The position numbers and the translations under genes are program-made. The notes under the pieces are model-generated. The model saw nothing but the letters and a program-made list of their open reading frames with translations, was not told the DNA's origin and did no database searches. A stretch of DNA of 64,000 nucleotides from Inonotus obliquus (lineage: Eukaryota; Basidiomycota; Agaricomycetes; Hymenochaetales; Hymenochaetaceae). Positions 1 to 10,309 of the stretch are shown one piece after another (positions within the stretch are counted from its first letter, which is position 1; every line of letters begins with the position of its first letter). The stretch spans positions 372,001-436,000 of the forward strand of contig JAJHTX010000009.1 in assembly GCA_032164295.1 (NCBI GenBank), read 5' to 3'.

Positions 1-533
1 GAGCCGTTAGCCTTTTCGAGCGTCTCTGCGTGTTCTTTCTCGAGGCTCTCTAGTTCGGCTTTCTTTTGCTCGATCTATCATATCGAACGATGATAAATTA
101 GTACACAGAATCGGGAAAATACGAGAATGAAAAGTAAGGGATTGATAGGAAAGGCGGGATGCTGAGGACGAACCTGAGCACGCAGCTTCTTCATCTGTTC
201 ATATTCATGTTGCTTGACAAACTGGTCTATATCACATTTATTCATTCAATCAACTCAACTCGGATAACAACCAACTGTCCATACCTTCATGAGCCCTTTC
301 CTTCTTCCTATACACCCAAACCAACAAAACCAACACAATTCACAATCAGAGTTCCACCTCATAATCAGAGCAAACTAAAGAGAGAAAGAAACGCACGAGA
401 ACTCCTTAGATTGTGCAACAGCACCATCATTGTACGAACTCATCGAGCGCGTGAACTGAGTTGTTGCAATGCGAGGGAACGATGCCGTCTGTGCATGACG
501 GCGAATTGAGGACGCAGCACGAGCGGAAAGCAT
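1..533 (-). CDS. INH1: Mitochondrial F1Fo-ATPase inhibitor IF1 (partial, 3' end off window)
   Basis: IF1 binds the F1 sector and blocks ATP hydrolysis when the mitochondrial membrane potential collapses. Four exons fit on the minus strand: 397-533, 285-307, 174-226 and 1-74, the last continuing off the left edge. The splice phases join cleanly. The N-terminus starts MLSARAASSIRRHAQ, an Arg/Ser/Ala-rich presequence. It is followed by the family core: GAVAQSKEF, then KKERAHE, then DQFVKQHEYEQMKKLRAQ, then a charged coiled coil (IEQKKAELESLEKEHAETL). An open frame runs upstream to 629 but has only a TTG there, so the ATG at 533 is the likely start. ATP synthase subunit h is encoded divergently next door. 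The C-terminus and stop lie outside the window. Confidence 0.9.
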
Positions 534-820
534 TGTTGTATTATGCCGATATCTCTGGCCGTAGATGGTGGTTGGAAGTTGAGGATGAACGGATAGTTGA
601 GGATACCTGCTGACGCTGAGAACACTCAAGCTTCAAAGTGAGAGGTGCTTGTCATCTCGGCAGAGGGTTACGTAACCGCTTGTATCTCGGGTACCGCCGG
701 AAGAGATCGGTGACAGTGACTGGACGTCTGTCACACCTGGTTGTCACGAATGAATGATGGGAGGACTTTCTCGCGCGCGCACTCTTCAACGTTTAACACC
801 GACGCCGACGGATTGCAGCT
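534..820. promoter_or_regulatory. Divergent promoter between IF1 and ATP14, with a perfect palindrome
   Basis: There are 287 bp between the two start codons. A perfect 12-bp palindrome, GGTTACGTAACC, lies at 666-677; its core TTACGTAA is a classic bZIP-type binding sequence. A second inverted pair, GTGACAG at 710-716 and CTGTCAC at 728-734, lies on the ATP14 side. That these sites act on both genes is inference from position only. Confidence 0.5.
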
Positions 821-1479
821 ATGTCTGCCGTACTCAGAGGCTCATCGCGCATTGTACGTGAAACCTTTTATCATAGGTAAAGAAACTTCTAACGGTTTCC
901 CGGTGGGGTTTCGTTCTTCGCTCTGTAGGCTCGTCACGTCGTTCGATCGCAAACTCGTCTCTTCGCGAGCTCTTCCGTCTCTCGTAAAGGTCGGTCACCA
1001 AAAACGAAAAGGTTTCTTGTTAAATCACGTTTGACTGATGTTGGACTTTGGGTCTGTGTGTGGTAAAATGCAAATATAGACATCGTACAGGAGTTGTACC
1101 TCAATGAGTTGAGAACTTACAAACCCCCGCCAACGGTACGTTCCCGTTCCCCTATATCAATCACCACCGCCTTACTAACTCTACTCTTATCTCTTTCCGA
1201 TCCACCTCACAACTAACACAGGCAAAGGACGCACACGTAGGAGTCGTGAAACCTCTCTCCATCCCGCCCACACCAAAAGCACCTACCGCACCAACGGATC
1301 TCGCTTCCGAACTAGCAGCATACGACGCTCAGGACGTCGCCCTTTCCTCCGCTTCTCCCACTGGTAAATCCGGTGCATCCGCAACGGATGGTGATATTGT
1401 AGACGACTCTGGTTCTGGAGCGAAAGAATTCTTGGCGTTTTTAGAGGCGGATTTGCCTAAGCAGGAGGCGCATCATTGA
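821..1479 (+). CDS. ATP14: Mitochondrial ATP synthase subunit h
   Basis: Subunit h is a stator/peripheral-stalk component of the fungal F1Fo-ATP synthase. Four exons: 821-876, 929-993, 1080-1135 and 1222-1479, total 435 nt giving 144 residues. The first exon encodes a short presequence (MSAVLRGSSRIVRETF). The family core DIVQELYLNELRTYKPP is followed by AKDAHVGVVKPLS. A Pro/Ala-rich linker leads to the conserved acidic end (KEFLAFLEADLPKQEAHH). The exon 2 donor was chosen (GTCGGTCACC after 993) because it alone restores the DIVQEL frame. The gene is divergent from IF1. Confidence 0.9.
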
Positions 1480-2006
1480 AGTAGGAGGAGTGAAGTGAAG
1501 GATCAGGCAGTGGAAAGGGGATCGAATTGGAAGGACGAAGCTTTGATAGCTCATCCACTTGTCACGTCTCTGTCTCTACCCTTCAACCACCAACCTTTAC
1601 TCTGCTGAAAGCTATGATAGACGGCGAACTGTAATGGCAGACCCGGAATAGAATCGCGCTTTCTCAGCGCATATCCATTCTTTTACCTAAGTTCGACATG
1701 TCCTCTCAACTCGCAGAACAGGCAACGGGAACTGCAAGCCAGACATCTGTTATCGTCTTGTAAAGTTTTTGTGCCCTTGCAGGCAATGTTGTGCCTGTCC
1801 TTTCTAAATCCTAGTGCATGTTGCGAGATGTGGTACAAAGGATCAAATAAATGAGCGCTTTCTGGCGTCTCTGTAGTGCTAATACATACACTATGACACA
1901 AGCTATGTTACTAATACATTTCTCTCACAAAAATATGTTATAGGTGCGAGGGATGAAAAGGATAAATAGACTTTCCTCCACCCTCCCTTTTCTCAATGAA
2001 AGAAAA
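1480..2006. other. Intergenic, convergent 3' flanks
   Basis: This lies between the 3' ends of ATP14 and the BBC1-like gene and presumably holds their 3' UTRs. I see no gene, repeat or RNA in it. Confidence 0.6.
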
Positions 2007-3878
2007 TCAGATAGAAGCTGCGTGAGGCGGAGCCTCGCAAACCAGCTCCTCAAACCCTAAATACCTCTCCATACTAACAGGTCGATAGATCCACACCTCA
2101 CCTTCCTCAAACCTACTCAAATCATACGTCCGTTTGACAGGTTCAGGAGGATCATTCAGACTCTGCTCGACAACCTCCAAAGAAAGGAGTGCGCGAGGTT
2201 CGATGGGTGCACCGTCGTAAACCCCTCCGCCGCTTTGTTGAGGAGATGGAATGGAATCGCGTGTGATGACGGCTGTGTGTTCTGGATCACCCAAGATGGC
2301 GTACCCACCTGGTGGGTCTCCCACACGCGCAATCCGCACAGTTCGCCACTCGACAATATCTCCACGTCGGACTCGATCATCCCCACCTCTCCATCTCCCT
2401 TCTTGTCTTAATCCTCCTCGTTCTTTCGTAGCTCGACCAACGAAGATCAGATGTCCGTGGGTCCGTCCTAGACTCGGTATCGGCGCTGGCACAGCAGAAG
2501 AGGAAGTGACATATTTCAAAGCTTCCGAAGCTAAGTCCCAACACTCCCCCCTCGCGCAAAACTGACCCGAACTAAGGAAACCCTCCGCATAACTCGCAAC
2601 CATCTCTCCATACAACTCACTGGCCTCCCTCAACTCTTCTCCTCCCATTGAATCGGGAACACCCAAGTATCGAGCCCCCCGTTCTGTAATTTGTCTCGTG
2701 GAATTCGAAAATGACACAGATACCCATGCGGCACTTAGGTCGCAGAATAACACAGCGAACGTTATGGAGCGCGCGTCTCCGCGCGACATCATTTGTGCTT
2801 TGTACAGTCTATGCGGGTTGGTTTGGAGAGGCGGAGGAACTGCGCCCTGTGAGGCGTACCATGGTGTGTCCCACTCGTTTGATGGATGGAAGTAGTATGC
2901 GAGATCAGTAGCTTGTGAACCGTACGTTGTCGGTGGTGGATACGAAGACTGAAACTCTGGTATAGTCTGAGGTTGAGTATAGGATTGAGAGGGCGTGGGA
3001 GAGGGAGAAGCGGGTGGTTTAGACCACGATCTTACTGGTGGCTAGATGGATAGACTAACTTAGATCTAGACGGGTAAACAGGGAAGATGGCGTACGGGAG
3101 GACCTCGGTTTGGAGCTGTATTTGCTTCTAAGGCGGGAGTAAAGGGAGCAGGAGGCGGCTTGCCATACTTCTCCCCAGTTCCGACGTTTCCTCCTTTCGA
3201 AGTATCGTCCAAACGTACCCCTTGCAACTTTTCGATATAATGAGCAAAAAACTCATCAAGCCACCCAAAAAATGCCTGCTTGTGCTCGTATGATAGATTA
3301 GTCCAATCGATTTTGTCGATATCAACTTGAGAATTGATACTTGTCGAAGTTGGTTGTTGCTGGTGCGCGACGGTAGGCTGTGCGGACCACCTTTGGGCTG
3401 GTGCTCGAGGAACTGGTGGGGTAGGAGCAGAAGATGAGGGTGGCAGCGAAGTATTTTGAAACGCTTTTGCTCGTTGAAGGACTGAATGTCCGCGAGAGGG
3501 AGGTGGTGGAGGTGGAGAAGGACTCGCACTCAATCCTGGCTTCGTACTCCTTAGAACCGGAGGTGGTCGATATCCATACGCATCAGTACCAGTCTCGTTC
3601 TCGAGTCCCTCCTCCTCTCCACCGCCATGGTTTGAATTGAACGACCTCCTCCCCGGTGGAGGTGGTGGAGGGGCTTTGGGCAAGTACCCATCATCTGCAA
3701 AACGGGTACGCGCCATTGGCATACTCGAATGCTTATCGCGGGTATCCTGAATCTTGGACACAGTCACATTCTTTGCTGATACGGCTTTATCCTTAATCGT
3801 TGCAACTGCATATACAATAAGTGCGTAAGCACTGAGACTAACAGCCAGAGGGATATAAGACAGACCATTGAATGGCAT
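2007..3878 (-). CDS. BBC1: BBC1/AIM3-like actin-patch protein
   Basis: BBC1/AIM3 family proteins sit at cortical actin patches, interact with type I myosin and help regulate Arp2/3-driven endocytosis. Two main exons, 3096-3878 and 2007-3041, give an open frame of 605 codons. The centre is strongly proline-rich (PPPPPP runs, SPSPPPPPPS), typical of SH3 ligands. The C-terminal half carries the family domain, with ARGECWDLASEAL, the motif PSLGRTHGHLIFVG, and RGDIVEWRTVRIARVGDP. The apparent membrane helix at residues 6-25 is probably a retained 60-nt intron: removing it (donor GTCTGT, branch-like CTTAC, acceptor GCAG) gives MPFN joined to VATIKDKAVSAKNV. The assignment rests on the C-terminal domain. 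Confidence 0.8.
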
Positions 3879-4439
3879 GGTGACCTAACTTGACCCGCTA
3901 CAAGGTTTACGGTGAGAATTTCCGTCCGGGAACGTTGACGCTCAATCAGCAAACAAGGTTCGGTATAACGACTTCTCGGCGGCTTGCTCTCGCACACTGC
4001 TAACACTGACTAGAGGGTTCGAAGAGAGGGCACGCACGGGAAGCTTAAGCTTGGCTTCAATTCAAAAACAAGTATCACCGTATCACGTGTCTCAAATATA
4101 TTGAATGAATTTCGTTTCTCTCTGAGACTCTCAACTCAGAAAGACAATGAAATGACCAGGCAGTGTTACGTGCCTTGTCCCAGGTAACCAAGTTGAAAAG
4201 TGACAGGGCCTTTCAGAGGAGGCCGCCCATCACCTATAGTTTGCATCGCAAACTAGGGTAATCGAGGTGCATCATGGATGGACTGCAAAGCGAAGGATGC
4301 GACACGCAGCGGCAGAGAGGACGAGGTAGCAGGTCACGCAATGATTAGATTTCTGCCACTACCATTACTCACTGACTGCGTCCTTTAAGCCACCGCACCA
4401 TTGGAGCGTTCCCAGAGCCGCTCGATCTTCACTGGAACA
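3879..4439. other. Upstream flank of BBC1-like gene
   Basis: No coding region is supported here. A CACGTG E-box lies at 4084-4089, about 200 bp upstream of the BBC1-like start. Two runs of similar G-rich text around 4200-4320 show no clear repeat structure. Confidence 0.4.
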
Positions 4440-5165
4440 ATCGTCGGCCAACACTCACCGCAAATGGCGTACGAGAATGTCCGTCCAAGCTTGCTGATGG
4501 AGTCTATCTTAGGCCAAATCAGCCCGCATAGTATACAAGAGCAAGGCAAAGGATGGAAGCACTCTGATCCAGGTCAGTGTTCGAGATGGTGATGGACGAA
4601 GCTGCCTGGAGCGGGATGGATGTCTGCCTATGCCGAAAGATGTGAAATAGGTCAGTCTGAGCATCCAATGTGGTGGCATTTATAATGATGGGCTTCTCTT
4701 CTTCTGACAGCATCAGGAGATATAGGCGCGTCTGGTCGGTCAAGGGAATAGCAGCAGCAGCTGCTAGGGTCAGGGAAATTGAGGACCAAGCGGTCAAGAA
4801 TGCTCACAGGAATCCGGTGAGGAAGCTTTGCTCTACAGTCGGCCTCTACTCGATGCATATCATGCAGCTCAAGGCAAAGTGCCAAGGCCCAAGGTAGTGG
4901 TCTTACAAGTTCATTAGTAAACTCTTCAAGCTTCAGATTCTTACGGCACGCCTGGTGCACCATGCACGGGTGTATCAAGAAGCTGCTCAGTGACCCCAAG
5001 GAGGAAGAAGTCCAAAACTTGCGCGGGCTACTTGCTGCTACTGTCGGTCAGGCACTTGGTACGTCAAAAGTCCATGGAGGACTGTACGTCGACTTTGCTT
5101 GGTTGAAGGAATTCCCTAAGGGCAGCGATGTGTCCTCGCGAATGCAGTTTGCGTCACAGGTATTT
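4440..5165 (+). pseudogene. Decayed eIF4G MIF4G-domain pseudogene
   Basis: Reading across frames recovers, in the correct order, the middle domain of translation initiation factor eIF4G. The pieces are YKSKAKDGSTLIQV, then VFEMVMDEAAWSGMD with CRKM, then AAAAARVREIEDQAVKNA, then KFISKLFKLQILT. The last is MHGCIKKLLSDPKEEEVQNL, followed by SSRMQFASQV. Between them are frameshifts and at least three in-frame stops (after CRKM, after KCQGPR, and around 4976). No introns are needed across about 700 bp, which fits either a retrocopy or a duplicate from an intron-poor region. Nothing matches the N- or C-terminal parts of eIF4G. It is non-functional as protein. Confidence 0.75.
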
Positions 5166-5646
5166 GTGTCACAGGTATGCATGGTGGTCCTACCTCCCAC
5201 ACGTAAGCTTGGGTACGTACATGCTCCGTGTGCCGAATGGCACGACCTCTGTATACCAGGCACGCTTAGCGCATGTAGTATATTGTGGCAGAGCCATGGT
5301 GGTGCAAACACCTGTGCTGGCATTGATAAGCAAGCTCAAGCGAGTCCATCATTTCAAGTTTCTTGTTGTAATCAGTGATGAGCATTGATCATAATAAAAT
5401 GCAATCTTACCAGTCTGTGACTGATTCATGTCGTGAAGCAAACTCTCGGGTACATTGCTCTATGTGACAGTGAGACTCGAGCTGGTTTGCGTCTTTGGAC
5501 TTTGCACCCACGTACTTGTGCTATTTAAGTGGCCATCCATGTAGGTACCTCAGCCTCAGTACCTGTCTTCATTGCGATCGCTTTTCGACAACACCACCAC
5601 CACTCCTAGGCCTGTGTATTGTATTGAAGCAACATTAGTCTGAGAC
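5166..5646. promoter_or_regulatory. Upstream region of the orphan gene, TATA-like box
   Basis: A TATA-like TATTTAAG lies at 5522-5529, about 120 bp before the ATG at 5647. A CACCACCACCACTCC tract lies near 5590. The rest shows no gene. Confidence 0.35.
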
Positions 5647-6834
5647 ATGTCACGCCACAGATCTGGATCCAGTTCTAGTCACATTCATCCAGGCACAGGC
5701 TTGGACTCTCAGAAGGACGAACAAGTTGCAGTTGCAGGCTTACGACTGGTGGCTACTGGAATTGCCAAAGTTCATGTAGATTCCACGCGTATTACCGCAT
5801 TTCATCTTGAAAAGGTGGCTGATACTATTGAACTTCTCCGGAATAGCATTGAGATCGTGGTCAGGAAGGCTTTGGAAGACCTGAGAAAAACTACACATGG
5901 CATTGAATACATCAGAGATTACATCAAAGTCCCTAACGAATTGTTCCCGGACTACTTGCGCAGTGATGTGGTTCTCGCAACGCAGGAGGAGCTTGCGGGT
6001 GTGCGTAAATTCAACCACGAGACCGTAGACTTGCTCTGTACTGTTATGAACAACATTGTGTACTTGAGTAATCTCTGGAAGGAGGCCTCGGCCCTTGCAC
6101 AAAGCAATAAAAAAGGTGACAAAGGTTTAAAGGTTCTCCAAGTCAAGCTAGGCGAAATGCGTCATATCAAGAATACTAATCACATAGAACATATTGATAA
6201 ACTTACAAATGTGCTTGCTCGCTTGCTCGCGCTCTACGGGATGAAATGTTTGTTCAACAAAATACGCAAAGATTACTCAACTGAAGCTGAATCAGATTTG
6301 AAAGTCATGGCATATCCAGTAGAACTTGTTTGTGGGTGGGTGAGTGAACATGGTGGAAAGCTGGAGCATTACTATGGCTGGGAATTGATTCGTCAAACCG
6401 GGAGTGAACTCATTCCAATGCAGAAATTCCTTCGTGCCTGTCAGGTCATTACTTTTTGTTGTGAAGAGGTTGAAGAAATCGTAAAGAAGCCGATAATGGA
6501 TCAGATGAAAACAATCTGGTCCAATGCAAGAATTCACTTGGACAATACTATCTGGAAGGCTTACAAAGGCTTTGCCGATGAAACAACAATAGTATACATG
6601 GCAGAAACTAGCACCAGTATTAAACGCTCCAATTTCAAGCCTAGCGAAGAACACAGAAAATACTATGAATCTCTTAAATCCAATGGCGCAAAGTTACAAA
6701 ATGTAGGAGAATGTTTTAAGCAAGAATTGGAAGCAATCAACTGCCTTAAAGAAAAGGTCCAAGCCGATTTCAGAGAGCGCGAGAAACAACAGGCTCAAGG
6801 GTCTGCCCGTCACAATACGCACACAGGCAGGTAA
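5647..6834 (+). CDS. Unrecognised intronless 395-residue helical protein
   Basis: I do not recognise this protein. It is one uninterrupted frame from ATG to TAA, unlike most neighbours, which are split by introns. It is rich in Lys, Glu, Leu and Ile and looks all-helical. Examples are EKVADTIELLRNSIEIVVRKA (split by heptad-like spacing), HIEHIDKLTNVLARLLALYG and, near the end, CFKQELEAINCLKEKVQADF. The first 25 residues are Ser/His/Gly-rich and the last 15 are Gln/Arg/His-rich; both look disordered. There is no signal peptide and no membrane helix. The codon content is visibly more AT-rich than adjacent genes. It sits between an eIF4G pseudogene and an SDR pseudogene. The long open frame with start and stop argues it is real; its function is unknown. 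Confidence 0.7.
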   Translation: MSRHRSGSSSSHIHPGTGLDSQKDEQVAVAGLRLVATGIAKVHVDSTRITAFHLEKVADTIELLRNSIEIVVRKALEDLRKTTHGIEYIRDYIKVPNELFPDYLRSDVVLATQEELAGVRKFNHETVDLLCTVMNNIVYLSNLWKEASALAQSNKKGDKGLKVLQVKLGEMRHIKNTNHIEHIDKLTNVLARLLALYGMKCLFNKIRKDYSTEAESDLKVMAYPVELVCGWVSEHGGKLEHYYGWELIRQTGSELIPMQKFLRACQVITFCCEEVEEIVKKPIMDQMKTIWSNARIHLDNTIWKAYKGFADETTIVYMAETSTSIKRSNFKPSEEHRKYYESLKSNGAKLQNVGECFKQELEAINCLKEKVQADFREREKQQAQGSARHNTHTGR

Positions 6835-7136
6835 GATTCAGAGGGTGTATTGGTGAAAGTATCAGGTAAGTCGGTGATGGACATTAGATAGATTTATTAG
6901 ACATGGTATAGACAACATGTAAAAGGAATCTTATACGGACATCACCTTTCCCCAGTATCTCGATTCACTTTCACGTAAGGCCATACCAGTCCAGTGTCCA
7001 TCAAAGGTAAGCACTCCAATGAACGCAATATCCGAAGACCCGGTTTTGCGAAATGGCTCGTAATTCGTCGTGTGTTACATAACGAATCTGAGACCAGCGA
7101 TAGAGATGTCGTACTATCCCCACTGACTGCACTTTA
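6835..7136. other. Downstream of the orphan gene
   Basis: No gene is visible. This is where the missing N-terminal exons of the SDR relic (Rossmann glycine motif) would be expected, and I find no trace of them. Confidence 0.4.
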
Positions 7137-7592
7137 GCGGTGTGATGCTTCCCCAGTTGATACGATTACTGCAGGTGGTTGCGATCTTCAGTTTGGGACC
7201 AACGTGCTCGATATAATTTGTATTCTAAATTCTCACCTTCGTAGGGCCATGTCAATTAACGAAGCTGTCCAATTTCCTGTAGGTTACCTCTATTTCACCA
7301 AGCTTCTGCTCCCAGTCCTGCTCGAGACTGCTAAGTCCCCACCAGAGAAGCCCCTTCCGGGTACGTCGATATGATACACCGCGTGATTCACCAGTGCGCA
7401 AGAAATTCGGTACGGGCCCTCCGTATTATCGGAGCAAGTTCGGGAATGTCCTGTTTGCACGAGAGCTCGAAAAACGATACGGTGATAAGGGTCTAGTTTC
7501 CACTTCCATAAGCCCGGGTAATTTCATGTCAGAGCTCCAACAACATGTAACTGGAATACTTAGAGGGACCCCTCTAAGTCGTAGCCTAGTCG
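7137..7592 (+). pseudogene. Short-chain dehydrogenase/reductase relic
   Basis: Fragments of a fungal SDR (retinol-dehydrogenase-like) appear in order: GVMLP, then DLQFGTNVL in a different frame, then [20 protein letters not shown]. After these come YYRSKFGNVLFARELEKRYG with the YxxxK catalytic spacing, and VSTSISPGNFMSELQQHV. One base is missing near 7150, between GVMLP and DLQFGTNVL, which shifts the frame. The nucleotide-binding N-terminal half is absent, and the frame ends early after the PGN motif. The enzyme would have used NAD(P)H on a small alcohol or ketone, but this copy cannot encode it. Confidence 0.7.
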
Positions 7593-7654
7593 TCCTGCTC
7601 TGCGTGTCTTAATGTATTTGCGCATAACCGGATAGCCGTACAGTTTCAGCCCGG

Positions 7655-8010
7655 CGGAGGGTTTAGTTCTGCCTTCCTCTGGGGTACAGGTCATCCGGAG
7701 CACGCTGAAAGATAAGACTACGTCAGTTGCACTCCAGCCAAACGAAAAGTATGTAACTCACCTTGTGGTGATGGATCATTTCATTCAATTAAACCAACTC
7801 CATTTCGCCATCAAACCTGGTGCCGTTGGAAGGCGCTGGCTCGGAGTAGTGTTCCGCATTGACGCGAGGTGCGTTATAACAGTTGTACCTGTTCCATAGG
7901 AGGTGAGCAGGAATATGTGAGGGATTGTATACTCTAGTTCCGAAAACGTCGGTCGTATCCTGTCCCGAGGCATGGAGGTCTGAGGAGGCCAGCGAAAGTG
8001 CGAGTAGCAT
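7655..8010 (-). pseudogene. Histidine acid phosphatase-like relic (branch 2), 5' part
   Basis: From the ATG at 8010 there is a signal-peptide-like start (MLLALSLASSDLHA), then VYNPSHIPAHLLWNRYNCYN, then APRVNAEHY. These resemble the N-terminal part of fungal phosphoglycerate-mutase-like or acid phosphatase proteins. The frame then meets an in-frame TAA where the family has an aromatic residue. It continues LNEMIHHHK and, after a plausible intron, RAPDDLYPRG, which corresponds to the conserved RHHKRTPDNLYP block that carries the active-site region. The Arg before HHK is His here. The rest of the gene is missing. The family assignment comes from remembered motifs. Confidence 0.5.
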
Positions 8011-9434
8011 ACCGGCGCCCAGGCGGATAGAATCATATCCGATGCATGCAGCCCCCTGGGACTGGGACCGTCGAGCGCTGCTCGAGATAGCTCACAAGGA
8101 AGGATGCCGCAAACAAACCCAGGCATGATCGTGTTCTATAAGTGTATGATTCCGAAATAGACGACTTCCGTTGGTTGTTGATCTTCGAACGCGGTCCCGG
8201 ACGAACGTGCACCTTCCTGTTCGTTCAACACGGGCGTCAATAGATGCAAAAACCGCCTTCTATCATATTATACTGATACCAGAATTCGAAAGGTCAGCTG
8301 AGAGACGGGCATGGCGAAGACCTGAATCGTTTGTAGGAGCCCGAGCGTGTCGCCATTTGCGGACCAGCGTGGTCTGCAGGAACAAGGATGTCGTAGTGGT
8401 CGCCAAGATGCATAAAGAGAACTACCTGGAGTCCGACTCGGAAAGCACAAGACAATACATGTTCGCTGGCAGAAATCAATCGCTATGATAATGATATTGA
8501 AGGTAGGAGTCAACCTTCGGATTTCATTCCAGAAAAAAAGGACAAAGTATGTCACGTGTAAGCCAAATTTGATGCTTTCATGATGGTATACGTAATCCAA
8601 AACTCAGTCAAAGCAAGACTGCGCACCCACCCGTATTCGAAATCGCAAAACACAAAACTGAAATTCTAGCACTAATACGAAAATTCTCGGTGTTATGGGC
8701 CATTTGGTGATGGTACGAATGACCGGGATACGAAAACGACTCAAATTGTACTCCGTCTGCATCCTACTTGACTTTGTTGGAAGAAGTTGGTCCGGGTCTA
8801 TGATGCCCTCCAGTCTTACATTCCCGTATCTGTACGACTCGAGCATGGAACCATTAATACTCTGCAGTATTCACCACAAAGCTCTCTTCCGGTGAGTGTC
8901 GCGGCGCTTACCGTTCTTATTCTGATTAACTCTTAATCTGTCGGAGATGTATCTCCAACCGTTGACCTGCAGTTTACTTTTTTGAAGCATGTATATGAAG
9001 AGGGTGATGATTTCGGATCCAATAGTTGATTCTCGTTGAAGGCACCACTGATCCAACAACCACCTTGAGTTTCAATCGTATTTCCAGCAGTACGTCTTCG
9101 AGGAGGAACGAGTATCGATGTCAACTAGTATTACCGTGGGCTGGTCACTCGGACTAGTACAACTATTATCGCCCTATTAGAATTACGGATGAGGGCGAGA
9201 GAACAGTGTAGAAATGATCAAGCGAGACTACAAGGATGATCGAAGTATAAAAGACTCGATGGACGAAATAATGGACGAAGGTAACCACGAACACGAATTC
9301 ATGAAATAAGACGAAATAAAATTAATGACGGATATTCTAGGTAACCAGTTAGATAGATCATATGTGGGTAAAATAGGTTATTTGATGACCACTGGCAAAC
9401 ATTCGACGAAGTCCGAGGGAGCGCCTAAGCACTA
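8011..9434. other. Gene-poor stretch, nothing assigned
   Basis: Only short frames occur on both strands, none with recognisable motifs. The part from about 9190 to 9400 is AT-rich with loosely repeated GACGAAATAA-like words and GGTAACCA twice. It may be the 3' flank of the next gene. Confidence 0.4.
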
Positions 9435-10309
9435 CTAGATCTCCATCGAAGGACCAACATTCTCCTTGACCTCCTCCAAAATCCCCTCCGAATCATCTGA
9501 GAAATGTTTATCAATACGTGCACGTTTTTCTGGAGGCCCGAATCCATGCTCTACTCCCGGGCCCAGGTACGCGTTGACATCGACGTTGACGTTGACCCCT
9601 TCCCAAATACCCGCAAAGCGCTTACGTTTCCTCGCGAAAGGACTCTCGATCAGAATGAGAGGCGAATCTGAGGAAGTACTAGTCTCCGTTGATAGGTCAC
9701 GGTCTTCCGTTACCTGCGATTAACAAAATCGTAAATACGTTCTAATTATTATTAACCCGGGAGTGGCTTGAAAGAACTCACGGATGTGGGATTTGTTTTT
9801 ACTCCCTCTCTGTGTCCATCTCCATCTCCAACTTCTCGCTGATGCAGAATCTGATCTTGATTCCTCATGCTATCCGAAGCTAATACAAGGGTCAATCGAA
9901 TCGCATCCTTAAGATCACTGGAAAATACGAAGAATTATCACTTACCTCGACTCGTCCTCTTTTTCGACTTCCCCACCTTCTTCAAGTTCTTCCTCCCACC
10001 AATCCGTCTAATCATCGCGCGTAGAGCCTTGTGTTTCTTCTTTATGGCCCCCTGTGCGCCATGTGCACCATCGACCGAGTCTCCAACGGCACACCTCTGA
10101 GTCTGACTCTCCAGACCAGCTGACTGGGACTGGGAACTTTGAGGAGAGATATCGTCGTAGGTAACTTGGAAAGTGAATGGGGTATGGATGTGTGGCTTGC
10201 TTGGATTGTCTTCCATCGTTCGCTGTAGCACTGCTGAACTGTCCTTGGCGACTATCGTTACAGGATTGCAGGATGAAACGAGTGAAAGCTTTGCGCTGAC
10301 GGTTATCAT
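9435..10309 (-). CDS. Hypothetical small basic/acidic protein (three exons)
   Basis: Three exons join in phase: 9946-10309, 9782-9879 and 9435-9713, total 741 nt giving 246 residues. The first exon ends in a lysine/arginine cluster (IKKKHKALRAMIRRIGGRKN followed by LKKVGKSKKR) that looks like a nuclear localisation or nucleic-acid-binding patch. A second basic patch, FARKRKRFAGIWEG, precedes an acidic C-terminus with DDSEGILEEVKENVG. No enzyme motif is present. The exon 2 acceptor at 9879 was chosen because the alternative CAG acceptor runs into a stop. I do not recognise the family. A nuclear role is inferred from composition only. Confidence 0.6.

Noticed and set aside
534..629. Longer IF1 N-terminus from 629
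   Set aside because: The frame starts with TTG there; the ATG at 533 gives a normal mitochondrial presequence.
7655..7700. Plus-strand reading LWGTGHPEHAER as the C-terminal part of the SDR relic
   Set aside because: The same bases read on the minus strand match the conserved RTPDNLYP-like block of histidine phosphatases and join by a plausible intron to HHHK, a much better fit.
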